From NCBI GenBank assembly GCA_004524535.1, contig SDNY01000012.1, positions 1 to 44,788 on the forward strand: a stretch of DNA of 44,788 bases. Direction: 5' to 3'. The notes beneath the pieces are model-generated. The model made no database searches and was not told the DNA's origin. It saw only the letters and a program-made list of their open reading frames with translations. The stretch's first letter is position 1, and each line of letters begins with the position of its first letter. Shown here one piece after another: positions 7,896 through 15,322 of the stretch. Both the position numbers and the translations under genes were made by a program. The DNA comes from Promethearchaeota archaeon (GTDB lineage: Archaea > Asgardarchaeota > Lokiarchaeia > Sigyniarchaeales > SOKP01).

Positions 7896-7969
7896 TGGGC
7901 GCGGCGAGGTTTGAACTCGCGACCTTCCGCACGTCAAGCGGACGTCATACCGGGCTAGACCACGCGCCC
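7896..7969 (-). tRNA. tRNA-Val(GAC)
   Basis: The complement folds as a complete 74-nt tRNA without intron. Acceptor GGGCGCG pairs with CGCGCCC and the discriminator is A. The D arm is GTC/GAC. Anticodon stem TCCGC/GCGGA carries loop TTGACGT, giving anticodon GAC. The T arm is GCGAG-TTCAAAC-CTCGC. CCA is not encoded. Confidence 0.96.
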
Positions 7970-8276
7970 AAAATTAAAAAATTATTCTTAAACTCTAATA
8001 TCTCTTTAAGATGTATGTGAATAATATTACTATAAAAGAATTATTCTCTAAATATTAAATTTATTGATTGTAAATCATATTTTCAGAAAATAACCTCTTA
8101 TATGATTCATATAATCTCCTTTCTTAAAATGCGATTTCTATAAAATTTTTATCTTAAAAATGTATATAATAGAATTATAACATTTTATATAGTAAAAATT
8201 CCCAATTTATATTAAAATAAAAAAAAGGATTGGTGTTTTTATAATTTCCAAATCGGAACTTACTAAAAAAAAAAAC
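7970..8276. other. AT-rich intergenic region between tRNA-Val and the small ORF
   Basis: About 300 bp without a credible ORF or RNA fold. It must contain the tRNA-Val promoter (reverse) and that of the small ORF (forward). TATA-like stretches such as TTTTATATA near 8184-8192 are present but indistinct from the AT-rich background. Confidence 0.4.
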
Positions 8277-8534
8277 ATGAAAAAGGCTATTATAATAATT
8301 GCCGTTGTTGCTCTTTTAACGACTTTTTCAATAACGATAATTATTATTTATTTAAATAGTCAGTATTATGAAGGTGATGGCAAAGATTCAGATGACGATG
8401 ACAATAGCGCAGATGCCAGTGATTCTGGAGGAGGAGGCTGAGGATGTATTATCTTTAAGCAAGGCTTCTCAAGTTATAACCTCAATAAAATATACGGCAT
8501 TAAATTAATACAAATCCAATACCAAGTATTTTAA
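8277..8534 (+). CDS. Candidate membrane-anchored selenoprotein (in-frame TGA at 8439-8441)
   Basis: This ORF starts at ATG 8277. It encodes a Lys-Lys start, a long hydrophobic helix (residues 4-25), an Asp/Ser-rich linker (about 32-50) and a Gly4 run (51-54), then TGA. If TGA is decoded as selenocysteine the frame continues Gly-Cys and 28 more residues to TAA at 8532-8534 (85 aa, Sec at residue 55). The topology of a single N-terminal helix, disordered acidic/Gly tail and Gly-rich Sec site recalls eukaryotic SelK/SelS. A hairpin with a eukaryote-like SECIS core follows 30 nt after the TAA and about 120 nt after the TGA. If TGA is simply a stop, the product is a 54-aa peptide ending at 8441. 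The tail after TGA shows no recognisable family. No Sec machinery gene lies in the window, so recoding is inference. Confidence 0.4.
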
Positions 8535-8550
8535 AAGAATAACCAAAAAT

Positions 8551-8623
8551 CGCCCCGAATTGAATGATTCTTACGAGAAAAAATGGAGTCGTAAGAGGAC
8601 TGACCTTTGCGAAGGTATCGGTG
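8551..8623 (+). ncRNA. Structured 3'-UTR element resembling a SECIS
   Basis: Stem TCTTACGA (8569-8576) pairs perfectly with TCGTAAGA (8589-8596) around a 12-nt A-rich loop. Directly below are a U-G wobble (8568/8597) and then TGA (8565-8567) opposite GAC (8598-8600). These give tandem A-G and G-A appositions, the UGAN/NGAN quartet of eukaryotic SECIS elements. The loop begins GAAAAAA, supplying the unpaired adenines. Below, CCGA (8555-8558) can pair with TCGG (8618-8621), enclosing a second hairpin ACCTT-TGCG-AAGGT (8603-8616). The GC content is clearly higher than the flanks. Alternatives are another L7Ae-binding kink-turn RNA or a terminator. Confidence 0.45.
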
Positions 8624-8658
8624 AAATAAAAATAAAAAATAAAAAATAAATTATAGAT

Positions 8659-9879
8659 CTATAATTTTTTTTCTCTTAACGCTCGAATCATAGGCAAGTC
8701 ATTTCCAGATAGAATTTCGAGCATGGCTCCACCTGCTGTAGATATGAATGAAACTTGATCATCTTTGCCAGACATTGCAGCCGCCGCTCCCATTTCCCCT
8801 CCGCCTATTATGGTTAAAGCTCCTTTTTTAGTGGCTTCCACCATTGCATCAACCATATCCATGGTAGCAGCTCTAAACACTTCTTTTTCAAATATGCCAG
8901 GAGGTCCATTTGCTACTATTGTTTTACATTTTAATATTACATCTTTAAAAGTTTCTACTGTTTTAGGTCCAATGTCCCCAGTGGTTGTATTTGCTGTTCC
9001 AGCTTCATCAATTGTAATCGCTTTTCTATTCCCATTATCATCAATAATTAAATCTTCAGGTAAGATTATCTTGTCTTTGTATTTATTATACGTTTCAATA
9101 ATCATATCCTTATTTGCTTCCAGATCCTTTGCCGTAATTTTAAGGTTAATCTCTCCCATGTCTTTACCTAACGCTTCAAAGATTAAGATAGCTGTTAATC
9201 CTGAGCATAAAGCATAATCTAATTTGTCATTGTCAAAATTGTATTTCATAGCTTTAAATTTATCGATTGCTTTTGCCCCTCCGATAAGCATCGCCATAGG
9301 TTTATCAGGTGCTTCCACTATTTTTTTTAAATTGTCTAATTCCTTATCAGTTATTGGGCCAGCTAGCATCTTAGGCCAACCTACGATAGATGCATGTGCT
9401 CGATGTGCTGCTCCAAAAGCATCCACTATAGCATAATCCACCAGGGGAAACAATGTCTTTATCAAATCAGTATTCTCTGCTTCGGAAAAATCTTTATATC
9501 CCTTCATTTCAGCTTCATATTTACGTATATTATTCAGTACTAAGACTTCTCCTGGTTTAAGATCTTTTATTGCATTGACAGCATCTTCACCATAAATATC
9601 CTTGACAAATTTTACGGGTTTACCAAGGAGTTTTTCGATTTCTTTAGCATGAATATCTAAATCGGTGAAATCATCCATACCTGGTCTTGATTGGTGAGCC
9701 ATAATAATTACAGCACTCTCATTGTAAATATCCTTCAAAAATGGAACCAATACTTCAATTCGAGGGGATTTGGTAATTTGCATCTTTTCTACATCTATGT
9801 TGGAATTGATATCCACCCGCATTATAAGCTTTTTTTTTTTTAAATCGACATCTTTATAGGATGTATAATCAATCTTCAT
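8659..9879 (-). CDS. pgk: Phosphoglycerate kinase
   Basis: Interconverts 1,3-bisphosphoglycerate + ADP and 3-phosphoglycerate + ATP in glycolysis/gluconeogenesis. The 406-aa length is typical for archaeal PGK. N-domain substrate motifs: 'MRVDINSNID' (about 20-29), 'AHQSRPG' (about 61-67), and 'DAFGAAHRAHAS' (about 153-164). C-domain nucleotide motifs: 'LIGGAKAIDKFK' (about 198-209), 'ANGPPGIFE' (about 323-331) and 'FISTAGGAMLEILSG' (about 380-394). Both domains and the hinge are intact. The start is ATG at 9879. The gene is divergent from larB across about 160 bp. Archaeal lipid and sugar metabolism both draw on this step; no other glycolytic gene adjoins it. Confidence 0.97.
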   Translation of the reverse strand: MKIDYTSYKDVDLKKKKLIMRVDINSNIDVEKMQITKSPRIEVLVPFLKDIYNESAVIIMAHQSRPGMDDFTDLDIHAKEIEKLLGKPVKFVKDIYGEDAVNAIKDLKPGEVLVLNNIRKYEAEMKGYKDFSEAENTDLIKTLFPLVDYAIVDAFGAAHRAHASIVGWPKMLAGPITDKELDNLKKIVEAPDKPMAMLIGGAKAIDKFKAMKYNFDNDKLDYALCSGLTAILIFEALGKDMGEINLKITAKDLEANKDMIIETYNKYKDKIILPEDLIIDDNGNRKAITIDEAGTANTTTGDIGPKTVETFKDVILKCKTIVANGPPGIFEKEVFRAATMDMVDAMVEATKKGALTIIGGGEMGAAAAMSGKDDQVSFISTAGGAMLEILSGNDLPMIRALREKKL

Positions 9880-10037
9880 AATTCATCACTCTAGATTTTA
9901 TTAAGATTATATTTTATGATTATTTTGAATTCTTATTATCTTTTTTTATATTTAAAAAGAATAAAAGATTTAACTATTAAGTTAAATTGAAAGAAATTAT
10001 AATTAAAAGTTAAAATCTTATTTTTAACAGATTGGTT

Positions 10038-10817
10038 ATGGAGAATATTAAGGAAATTTTAAAAAAATTACTGGAAAAGGAATGTTCAATCGAAGAAGCT
10101 GAGAAACTTTTAAAAGCTAATTTAATAGAAGAAGTAGGAGATTTAGCAAAATTAGATGTTTTTCGAAAGACGAGGACTGGTGTCCCTGAAGTTATACTTG
10201 CTCAAAATAAAGAACGCAAAATTATTATTGATATTATTGAACGCTTTCTGAAAATAAATAAATTTGCTATAATCTCTCGATATATTGAAAAACAGAGGGA
10301 ATTTATTGTCGAAACCTTCGGAAATGAGGATAAATATGATATTGAGATAAATGAATTAGGTAAAATTATAATTATTAAAGAAAAATCATTTGATTTTCCT
10401 AAGAGAGGGGGGATTGTGGGGATAATCACTGCGGGAAGTTCAGATATTCTGGTTGCTGAGGAGGCAAAAACCACAGCAATAGCTATGGGATGTGAAGTAT
10501 TAACAAGCTATGATGTAGGAATAGCTGGTGTGCATAGAATTTTTGCGCCCCTCAGCGAAATGATCAAAAGAAATGTTCATGTGATTATTGTTTGTGCCGG
10601 AATGGAGGGAACTTTACCTGGAGTTGTTGCTGCATTAGTAGATATACCAGTTATAGGCGTTCCCATTTCTAGTGGTTATGGACTTGGTGAAAAAGGGAAA
10701 GGAGCACTTACAACTATGTTACAATCCTGTTCTCCTGGCTTATTAGTTGTAAATATTGATAATGGTTTCGGAGCTGGTGCTTCTGCTGCTTTAATTGCTA
10801 ATAAAATAGTAAAATAG
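10038..10817 (+). CDS. larB: Nickel-pincer cofactor biosynthesis protein LarB
   Basis: LarB carboxylates and hydrolyses nicotinic acid adenine dinucleotide, the first step in making the nickel-pincer nucleotide (NPN) of lactate racemase-type enzymes. The protein has an N-terminal helical domain (about 1-120), which includes the 'KTRTGVPEVILAQNK' segment conserved in LarB. The C-terminal domain is PurE-like: 'RGGIVGIITAGSSDILVAEEA', 'DVGIAGVHRIF', 'CAGMEGTLPGVVAALVDIPVIGVPIS'. I place the start at ATG 10038; an in-frame TTG at 10032 would add two residues. It is followed by a TPR gene and, on the opposite strand, larC. LarE and the enzyme LarA are not in the window. Confidence 0.93.
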   Translation: MENIKEILKKLLEKECSIEEAEKLLKANLIEEVGDLAKLDVFRKTRTGVPEVILAQNKERKIIIDIIERFLKINKFAIISRYIEKQREFIVETFGNEDKYDIEINELGKIIIIKEKSFDFPKRGGIVGIITAGSSDILVAEEAKTTAIAMGCEVLTSYDVGIAGVHRIFAPLSEMIKRNVHVIIVCAGMEGTLPGVVAALVDIPVIGVPISSGYGLGEKGKGALTTMLQSCSPGLLVVNIDNGFGAGASAALIANKIVK

Positions 10818-11037
10818 CTTTAATATAATAATTACAGCTTTAGAATGGGATTTAAAAGAGAACTTTTTTTATAAAATGGGAATAAAATGGGTATATTCAA
10901 ATAAGCTTTTGATTAAACAAAAGTTCATTAAACTTAAATAGATGTTTAAATATATGTATTATTGGACTAATTTTTAATTAAAATCTAATTTAAAAAAAAA
11001 TTAATAAGCATTCAAGTTGAGACCAATGGTCGCAATT
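10818..11037. other. larB-TPR intergenic region with direct repeat and dyad
   Basis: About 220 bp. It contains a tandem ATAAAATGGG repeat (10871-10880 and 10882-10891) followed by a hairpin-forming dyad AGCTTTTG/CAAAAGTT (10904-10911 and 10918-10925, ATTAAA loop). These could be regulatory for the downstream TPR gene; AT-rich background makes chance plausible. Confidence 0.3.
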
Positions 11038-11556
11038 ATGAACAACAGTTTTTTTGAACAATCTAAGTCTTTTTTTGAAGATGGTGATATCAAGAATACA
11101 TTAGAAACGTACGAGAAGGCTATTTCTTATATTGATCCAAAGGAGAAATCGAGTTATCTCCAATTCTTAAACCAGATTCTAAGTTATTGTAGGGAAAACA
11201 ATCTAAAAGAAGAGGAAGCGGTAGTTTTAAGATCTTTAGGCAGAACTCATTCCATCTTTAAGCAATATGTTGAAAGCTTAAAGTATCATGAAGAATCTTT
11301 AAAGATTCAACGAGAATTAGGGAATAAAATAGATGTTGCTGAAGGATTATTGTATCTTGCCGAGGATCTTGAAGTTTCTGGTAATTATGAAAATTGTATT
11401 AGAGCTTTTCAAGATGCAGAAGAATTATTTCGAGAACTTGGAAAACTACGAAAAGCAAAAGAAATTAAAAAAGAACTCTCGCGCTTAAAGGATTTTTCAA
11501 AGCAAATGGTTGAGGATGAATACTACCTTAAAGAATTCAATATAGATAAATATTAA
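11038..11556 (+). CDS. TPR-repeat protein
   Basis: A small all-helical protein of about 172 aa built from tetratricopeptide repeats. Repeat-like units include 'SFFEDGDIKNTLETYEKAI' (TPR1, near the N-terminus), 'AVVLRSLGRTHSIFKQYVES' plus 'LKYHEESLKIQRELGN' (typical TPR pair) and 'AEGLLYLAEDLEVSGNYENC' plus 'IRAFQDAEELFRELGK'. These superhelices bind peptides or partner proteins. There is no signal peptide, membrane helix or catalytic domain. Start codons are ambiguous: TTG 11017, ATG 11026 and ATG 11038 are all in frame, and I take 11038 because the first TPR helix begins right after it. The gene sits between larB and larC, so a role in nickel-cofactor assembly is possible but unproven. Confidence 0.82.
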   Translation: MNNSFFEQSKSFFEDGDIKNTLETYEKAISYIDPKEKSSYLQFLNQILSYCRENNLKEEEAVVLRSLGRTHSIFKQYVESLKYHEESLKIQRELGNKIDVAEGLLYLAEDLEVSGNYENCIRAFQDAEELFRELGKLRKAKEIKKELSRLKDFSKQMVEDEYYLKEFNIDKY

Positions 11557-11596
11557 GCTAGCATTGTCAACCAAAATTATTTTTTTATTTTTTTAT

Positions 11597-12889
11597 TTAA
11601 TGGTTATTCTTTTTATATTTATAAAAAAACTGCTCAATTTTTGCTTGAGTGAAAAATAGAATTTCTTTTAATGAAAGTCCTGAATCCTCAGCAATTCTTC
11701 TAAGGTCTTCATTTTCTGGCTTAATATTCACTATCTTCCTTTCTTTTTCAGTATCAATATAAGAGATTTTATATTTTAAAGCATAGATTTTTCCATTTAT
11801 TTCAATATCAGTGTTTTCAATTTTTCTCTCAACGCAGACTCGGCTTATCGTATTGAATCTTACTCCTAAAGTTCCTAACTCATATAAGAATTTTTCAATA
11901 ATTTTAAATTTATATTCAGGTTGACATAATACCTTAATATTATGACTCGGTCTATTTTTTTTTGTAATACTTGGAATAATTTGTATATCTAATATATCTT
12001 CTTTTTCTAACGTTTTAATGAAGTTTCCGATTACCTCCCCTGAAACATCGTCAACATTAGTTTCTAAAACTGTGATTGGTTCTATATAATCTTTTAAAGG
12101 GTGAGATTCAATGAGAATTTCTTCTTCCTCCATCTCTCCATAATATAACCGCAAGATATTTAAAAAATTATTAAATTCCTTTTGCCCCGTACTGTATATC
12201 ACTTTTTTAAGTCTCGCTTCACATGGAAAATTCATTGTATTTAAATTCGCTAACAATGCCGCTCCCGTAGGAGTTACCAATTCATTCTCAATTGGACCAC
12301 TATATACAATTAAATTTGATTTTTCTAAAATTTTCAAAGTTGCGGGAGCTGGTATTGGTAAAATTCCATGGGCTGTTTTAATTGTACCACCACCTAAAGG
12401 TAATTTACTGCAAAATATTTTAAAATTATTATTGAAAGCACCTATTGTTTCCAATGCTCTTGACACCCCAATAATATCTATTAATGTATCAATAGAACTT
12501 AACTCATGCAAATGTAAATTTTCAATTAGTTCACCGTGGATCTCTGCTTCAGCTTGAATTAATGTATTTAATACATTATTAGCGTAATTTTTAGCTTCAT
12601 TTGTCAAATTATTATCTTCCAGAAATTTATTTAACGAGAATTTTAAAACGTTTGCTGTTCGATGATGCTTATTTTCTTTAATATCTATTTTAAGTTTATT
12701 TAATTTAATCCCTGATCGCTTAATATTTACTAAATCTATTTGTAATTTGGACACACCTGGAAGGTAATCTTTCAATGTTTTTAATTCATTTAATAAAGTA
12801 TCTGAATCTGGAACAAACCCTAAAAGTGAAGCTAAAAACATGTCACCCGATATTCCAGAATTAATCGCATCGATATATAATAATTTCAT
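11597..12889 (-). CDS. larC: Nickel-pincer cofactor biosynthesis protein LarC
   Basis: LarC is the nickel insertase that uses CTP to build the Ni-C/Ni-S centre of the NPN cofactor (DUF111 family). The N-terminal 'LLYIDAINSGISGDMFLASLLG' is the family hallmark. Later signatures are 'LHLHELSSIDTLIDIIG' (about 150-166) and 'ELVTPTGAALLANL' (about 205-218). The C-terminal half 'ETNVDDVSGEVIGNF' is the LarC2 part, so this is a single full-length LarC rather than the split form made by frameshift in lactobacilli. I place the start at ATG 12889, 430 aa; the frame extends upstream to ATG 12937, but the extra 16 residues precede the conserved N-terminus. It converges with the larB-TPR unit and is divergent from the AlkP-like/nikR side. 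Confidence 0.94.
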   Translation of the reverse strand: MKLLYIDAINSGISGDMFLASLLGFVPDSDTLLNELKTLKDYLPGVSKLQIDLVNIKRSGIKLNKLKIDIKENKHHRTANVLKFSLNKFLEDNNLTNEAKNYANNVLNTLIQAEAEIHGELIENLHLHELSSIDTLIDIIGVSRALETIGAFNNNFKIFCSKLPLGGGTIKTAHGILPIPAPATLKILEKSNLIVYSGPIENELVTPTGAALLANLNTMNFPCEARLKKVIYSTGQKEFNNFLNILRLYYGEMEEEEILIESHPLKDYIEPITVLETNVDDVSGEVIGNFIKTLEKEDILDIQIIPSITKKNRPSHNIKVLCQPEYKFKIIEKFLYELGTLGVRFNTISRVCVERKIENTDIEINGKIYALKYKISYIDTEKERKIVNIKPENEDLRRIAEDSGLSLKEILFFTQAKIEQFFYKYKKNNH

Positions 12890-13049
12890 TTTGATAGTAG
12901 TTTTTTTTATTGAATACATTAGAATTTTTATGAGCAATAAAACACAAATAAAGAATAACTAAAAATAATTATATTGATATGTTTATAATAAATATAAGAA
13001 ATTAGAAAAAATAAAATTAGACATTTAATTATTAGATTCGATTTAAAAA

Positions 13050-13787
13050 ATGTCAGAACTTCAAACTTTAAAATGTTATTTGAATCAAGTACCTGCGACG
13101 ATAATTCAATTATTAGGTCTTAAACCCCCATTAAATACGATTTCTGAACCGGTTCAATCAATATTAGAGATGTATCAGGATATTGAACGAATAAGTATTA
13201 ACATGATAGATAACTTTGGTTTATTTGAAATTACTTACCATAAACCTCAATTTATGATAACTAACTCTGAAGTAATGTTGCTTTTAAGTACCAAAAATCC
13301 TTATACATTAGGCGTTTTGCACCAATTGATGTTTGGTGGTTTTGAAATTGAACCTAACGGTTTTCATTTACTAAGATATCTTAACGATAACGGTAAAAAT
13401 TCGTGCTTTATTGCGAGAAAAAAAGATTTGGAGCGTTATGATGGGGGAACTCTCTCAATCTCTAAAGACACTGATATGTCTACATGGGTGGAATCTGCCA
13501 AAACAATTAATAAATACACATTATCATGGATGCATTATTTGGATTTTGAAAACCTTCACAAACAACAACAAAAGTTGAAACAAAGAACCCCCGAAGATTT
13601 GATTCAAAAATTAATCCTCCGTACTGATAAATGGATTTTAAGCAATTACAAACAACTTAGAAGAAAATCTTTAATGATTATCCTCGGTGACCATGGGAGA
13701 TCTAAATTAAATCTTGAGTATTCTGGTAAAATCGCTCAGTGGCGTGAAGCAAGTGTACCGATCGCTATTTTTATAAGAAAGCCTTAA
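13050..13787 (+). CDS. Putative alkaline phosphatase superfamily (AlkP-like) protein
   Basis: The C-terminus contains 'SLMIILGDHGRSK', the DHG motif by which AlkP-superfamily phosphatases/phosphodiesterases bind the second metal. An earlier 'MHYLDFENLHKQ' resembles the hydrophobic-xxD-xxxH segment. The N-terminal 'INMIDNFG' fits the first metal-binding Asp. The expected nucleophile region, 'LSTKNPYTLGVLHQLMFGG', is plausible but not a textbook match. At 245 aa it is far shorter than most relatives. It lies about 60 bp upstream of nikR on the same strand, so the two may be cotranscribed and part of the nickel neighbourhood. Substrate unknown; an inactive or unusual minimal member is possible. 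Confidence 0.55.
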   Translation: MSELQTLKCYLNQVPATIIQLLGLKPPLNTISEPVQSILEMYQDIERISINMIDNFGLFEITYHKPQFMITNSEVMLLLSTKNPYTLGVLHQLMFGGFEIEPNGFHLLRYLNDNGKNSCFIARKKDLERYDGGTLSISKDTDMSTWVESAKTINKYTLSWMHYLDFENLHKQQQKLKQRTPEDLIQKLILRTDKWILSNYKQLRRKSLMIILGDHGRSKLNLEYSGKIAQWREASVPIAIFIRKP

Positions 13788-13845
13788 TGGACTCTATTTA
13801 ATAATTTAATATATTTTAATTTAATAAAGGAAAAAATGAATCTAG

Positions 13846-14406
13846 ATGGAAGAAGATAAGGAAGATTATAAGCGATTCACTGTTTCTCTTCCACAAAAAT
13901 TATACGAAGCCTTCGAGTCTTTTAGAAAAAAAAAAAAATGGGCAAGATCCGAAAGCATTAGAAAGGCTATGAAATCTTTCATGATTAGCGAAGAAAATAT
14001 AGCTGAATCGTCAGGAAACGTTGCAGGATGCATCACAATGATTATGGCTCATGAACATATCAAAGAGATGGATGACCGTGATGATCTTGCTTTTGACCTA
14101 AATAATGAACATGATCACGATCATGACCACCAACACGCTCATGAATATATTTCTAAACCTATTTACGCAAATATTCAACAAACTGATTCCCTTTTATCAA
14201 AAGATATCCAGCATCATTATGGAGATGTTATTCTTTCAACTTTACATGTCCATTTAGAGTTTGAAAAATGTATGGAAATTATCGCAGTATCAGGATCCTA
14301 TGAGAGAGTAAAAAATTTAAGGGACGACCTTCAAAGATTAAAGAGCGTGTTATCAATTGGATTTTTTGTTGTTGATAAAGAAGATAGCGTTGATTCAATC
14401 GAATAA
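13846..14406 (+). CDS. nikR: NikR-type nickel-responsive transcriptional regulator
   Basis: Ribbon-helix-helix regulator with a C-terminal ACT-like nickel-sensing domain. The RHH is at about 9-45 ('KRFTVSLPQKLYEAFESF'). The nickel site of NikR is intact with the exact E. coli spacing: H123, H134, H136, C142 (E. coli H76, H87, H89, C95). The region reads 'QHHYGDVILSTLHVHLEF', with the cysteine a few residues on. At 186 aa it is longer than usual (about 135). The extra piece is an insert between RHH and sensor containing an alternating His/Asp tract (residues 89-99), a likely additional metal-binding loop. Being next to larB and larC, its natural targets are probably nickel uptake and nickel-cofactor genes. 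Confidence 0.92.
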   Translation: MEEDKEDYKRFTVSLPQKLYEAFESFRKKKKWARSESIRKAMKSFMISEENIAESSGNVAGCITMIMAHEHIKEMDDRDDLAFDLNNEHDHDHDHQHAHEYISKPIYANIQQTDSLLSKDIQHHYGDVILSTLHVHLEFEKCMEIIAVSGSYERVKNLRDDLQRLKSVLSIGFFVVDKEDSVDSIE

Positions 14407-14423
14407 TGGATTAAAAAAAGTGT

Positions 14424-14500
14424 AATAAGAATAAAGTTTTCCTATTCTCTAAAAAAGGGTTATCTGATAAGGCGATTGGAAGGAAAGTTTATTCTTTATT
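14424..14500. repeat. Long inverted repeat downstream of nikR
   Basis: AATAAGAATAAAGTTTTCCT (14424-14443) is almost fully complementary to 14481-14500. The stem is about 18 bp with one G-G mismatch and two single-base bulges, and encloses about 37 nt that include the small palindrome TTATCTGATAA. It could be a terminator for the nikR unit, a small structured RNA, or the remnant of a MITE-like element. Position and size do not match a NikR operator, which is normally upstream. Confidence 0.5.
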
Positions 14501-14642
14501 AGGTTAGGTGTGTGTTAATTATTATTTGTTTAATCTGTAATTTATATTCTAATACTGCTATAATTTACTAATTTATATTAAAAAATAAAAAGAAAATTAG
14601 AATTAGAAAAAAAAAGAAAAATTAAATTATTAAATTAATTCA

Positions 14643-14849
14643 TTATAAATCCTTTTCTTGAACGGTCTTTCTGCCATTAGCTTTAGCCCTGCTTATTGCT
14701 TTATCGAGAACGTCGATAATCGCATCGTTAAGAGAAGCTCCATCGATTACATCTCCACTCGTATTGCATCCTTTCGATTTAATATATTCTCGAACTTTAC
14801 TCTTAACAAAAAGGGCCTCGGCCTTGGCTCCTGCTGCCTTTTTAGCCAT
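14643..14849 (-). CDS. Short histone-fold protein (alpha-3-truncated, DUF1931-like)
   Basis: A 68-aa basic protein. The segment 'DVLDKAISRAKANGRKTVQEKDL' matches the alpha-2/loop/alpha-3 start of histones (archaeal HMf: 'GRKTIKAEDI'). The protein ends right after 'EKDL', so helix alpha-3 is almost entirely missing. That is the pattern of DUF1931-type histones, which form non-canonical tetramers instead of wrapping nucleosome-like filaments. The N-terminus is Lys/Ala-rich (MAKKAAGAKAEA), a possible DNA-binding tail. The start is well supported: a strong Shine-Dalgarno GGAGG (14859-14863 on the plus strand, reversed) precedes ATG 14849. It is monocistronic. DNA binding is inferred from the family. 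Confidence 0.82.
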   Translation of the reverse strand: MAKKAAGAKAEALFVKSKVREYIKSKGCNTSGDVIDGASLNDAIIDVLDKAISRAKANGRKTVQEKDL

Positions 14850-15322
14850 TTTTATATTCCTCCATTATTGTTTTAGATATAATTTAAAAATAAATTTAAA
14901 ATTATTTTAAATTTAAATATTGATTAGTTAAGCTTGTTTTTAAACTTTAAGGTTAAACCATCATAGAATGTTAATAATGTGGGTCTAAATGCATTTTTTA
15001 GTTACACAAAATAATTCAAAAATGTAAGCGGAATAAATCATTTTACGAAAAAACACGAATATATATCATTGATCTCATTGTAGAGCTAACTCTTTTGAAT
15101 AATTATCTTAAATTTAACATAATTTACAATTAGAATAATTTTTAAAGAGTTGCATTGAGATTGAAAATTGGTGAAATTTTAAAAGAAATTACAGAGAAAA
15201 ATAAATCAAAGATTACTTAATATTTTAAAAAAGACGAAATTAGATTTTCCTAAAAATTAAAAAATTCATAAAAATGGAAAAAAAAATTAAAAAAAAAATA
15301 ATATTATAAATTTCGTTATATT
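14850..15322. other. AT-rich intergenic region
   Basis: About 470 bp with no convincing gene. The histone Shine-Dalgarno is at its left edge. An inverted repeat AACTCTTT/AAAGAGTT (around 15088-15095 and 15143-15150) could form a hairpin with a 47-nt loop. A 19-codon TTG-initiated ORF at 15161-15220 is too short to support. Promoters for the histone must lie here. Confidence 0.4.

Noticed and set aside
8560-8606. Box C/D guide RNA reading of the structured element (AATGATT ... CTGA)
   Set aside because: The stretch between the boxes forms a perfect 8-bp stem and there is no second C'/D' pair, which does not fit an archaeal C/D guide. A SECIS-like fold explains it better.
8765-9217. 150-codon plus-strand ORF inside pgk
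   Set aside because: Antisense to the conserved PGK C-domain and rich in Ala/Pro/Ile/Ser as expected from reversed codons.
15161-15220. 19-codon TTG-initiated ORF in the gap next to the histone gene
   Set aside because: Too short, no Shine-Dalgarno and no recognisable content; probably chance in AT-rich DNA.
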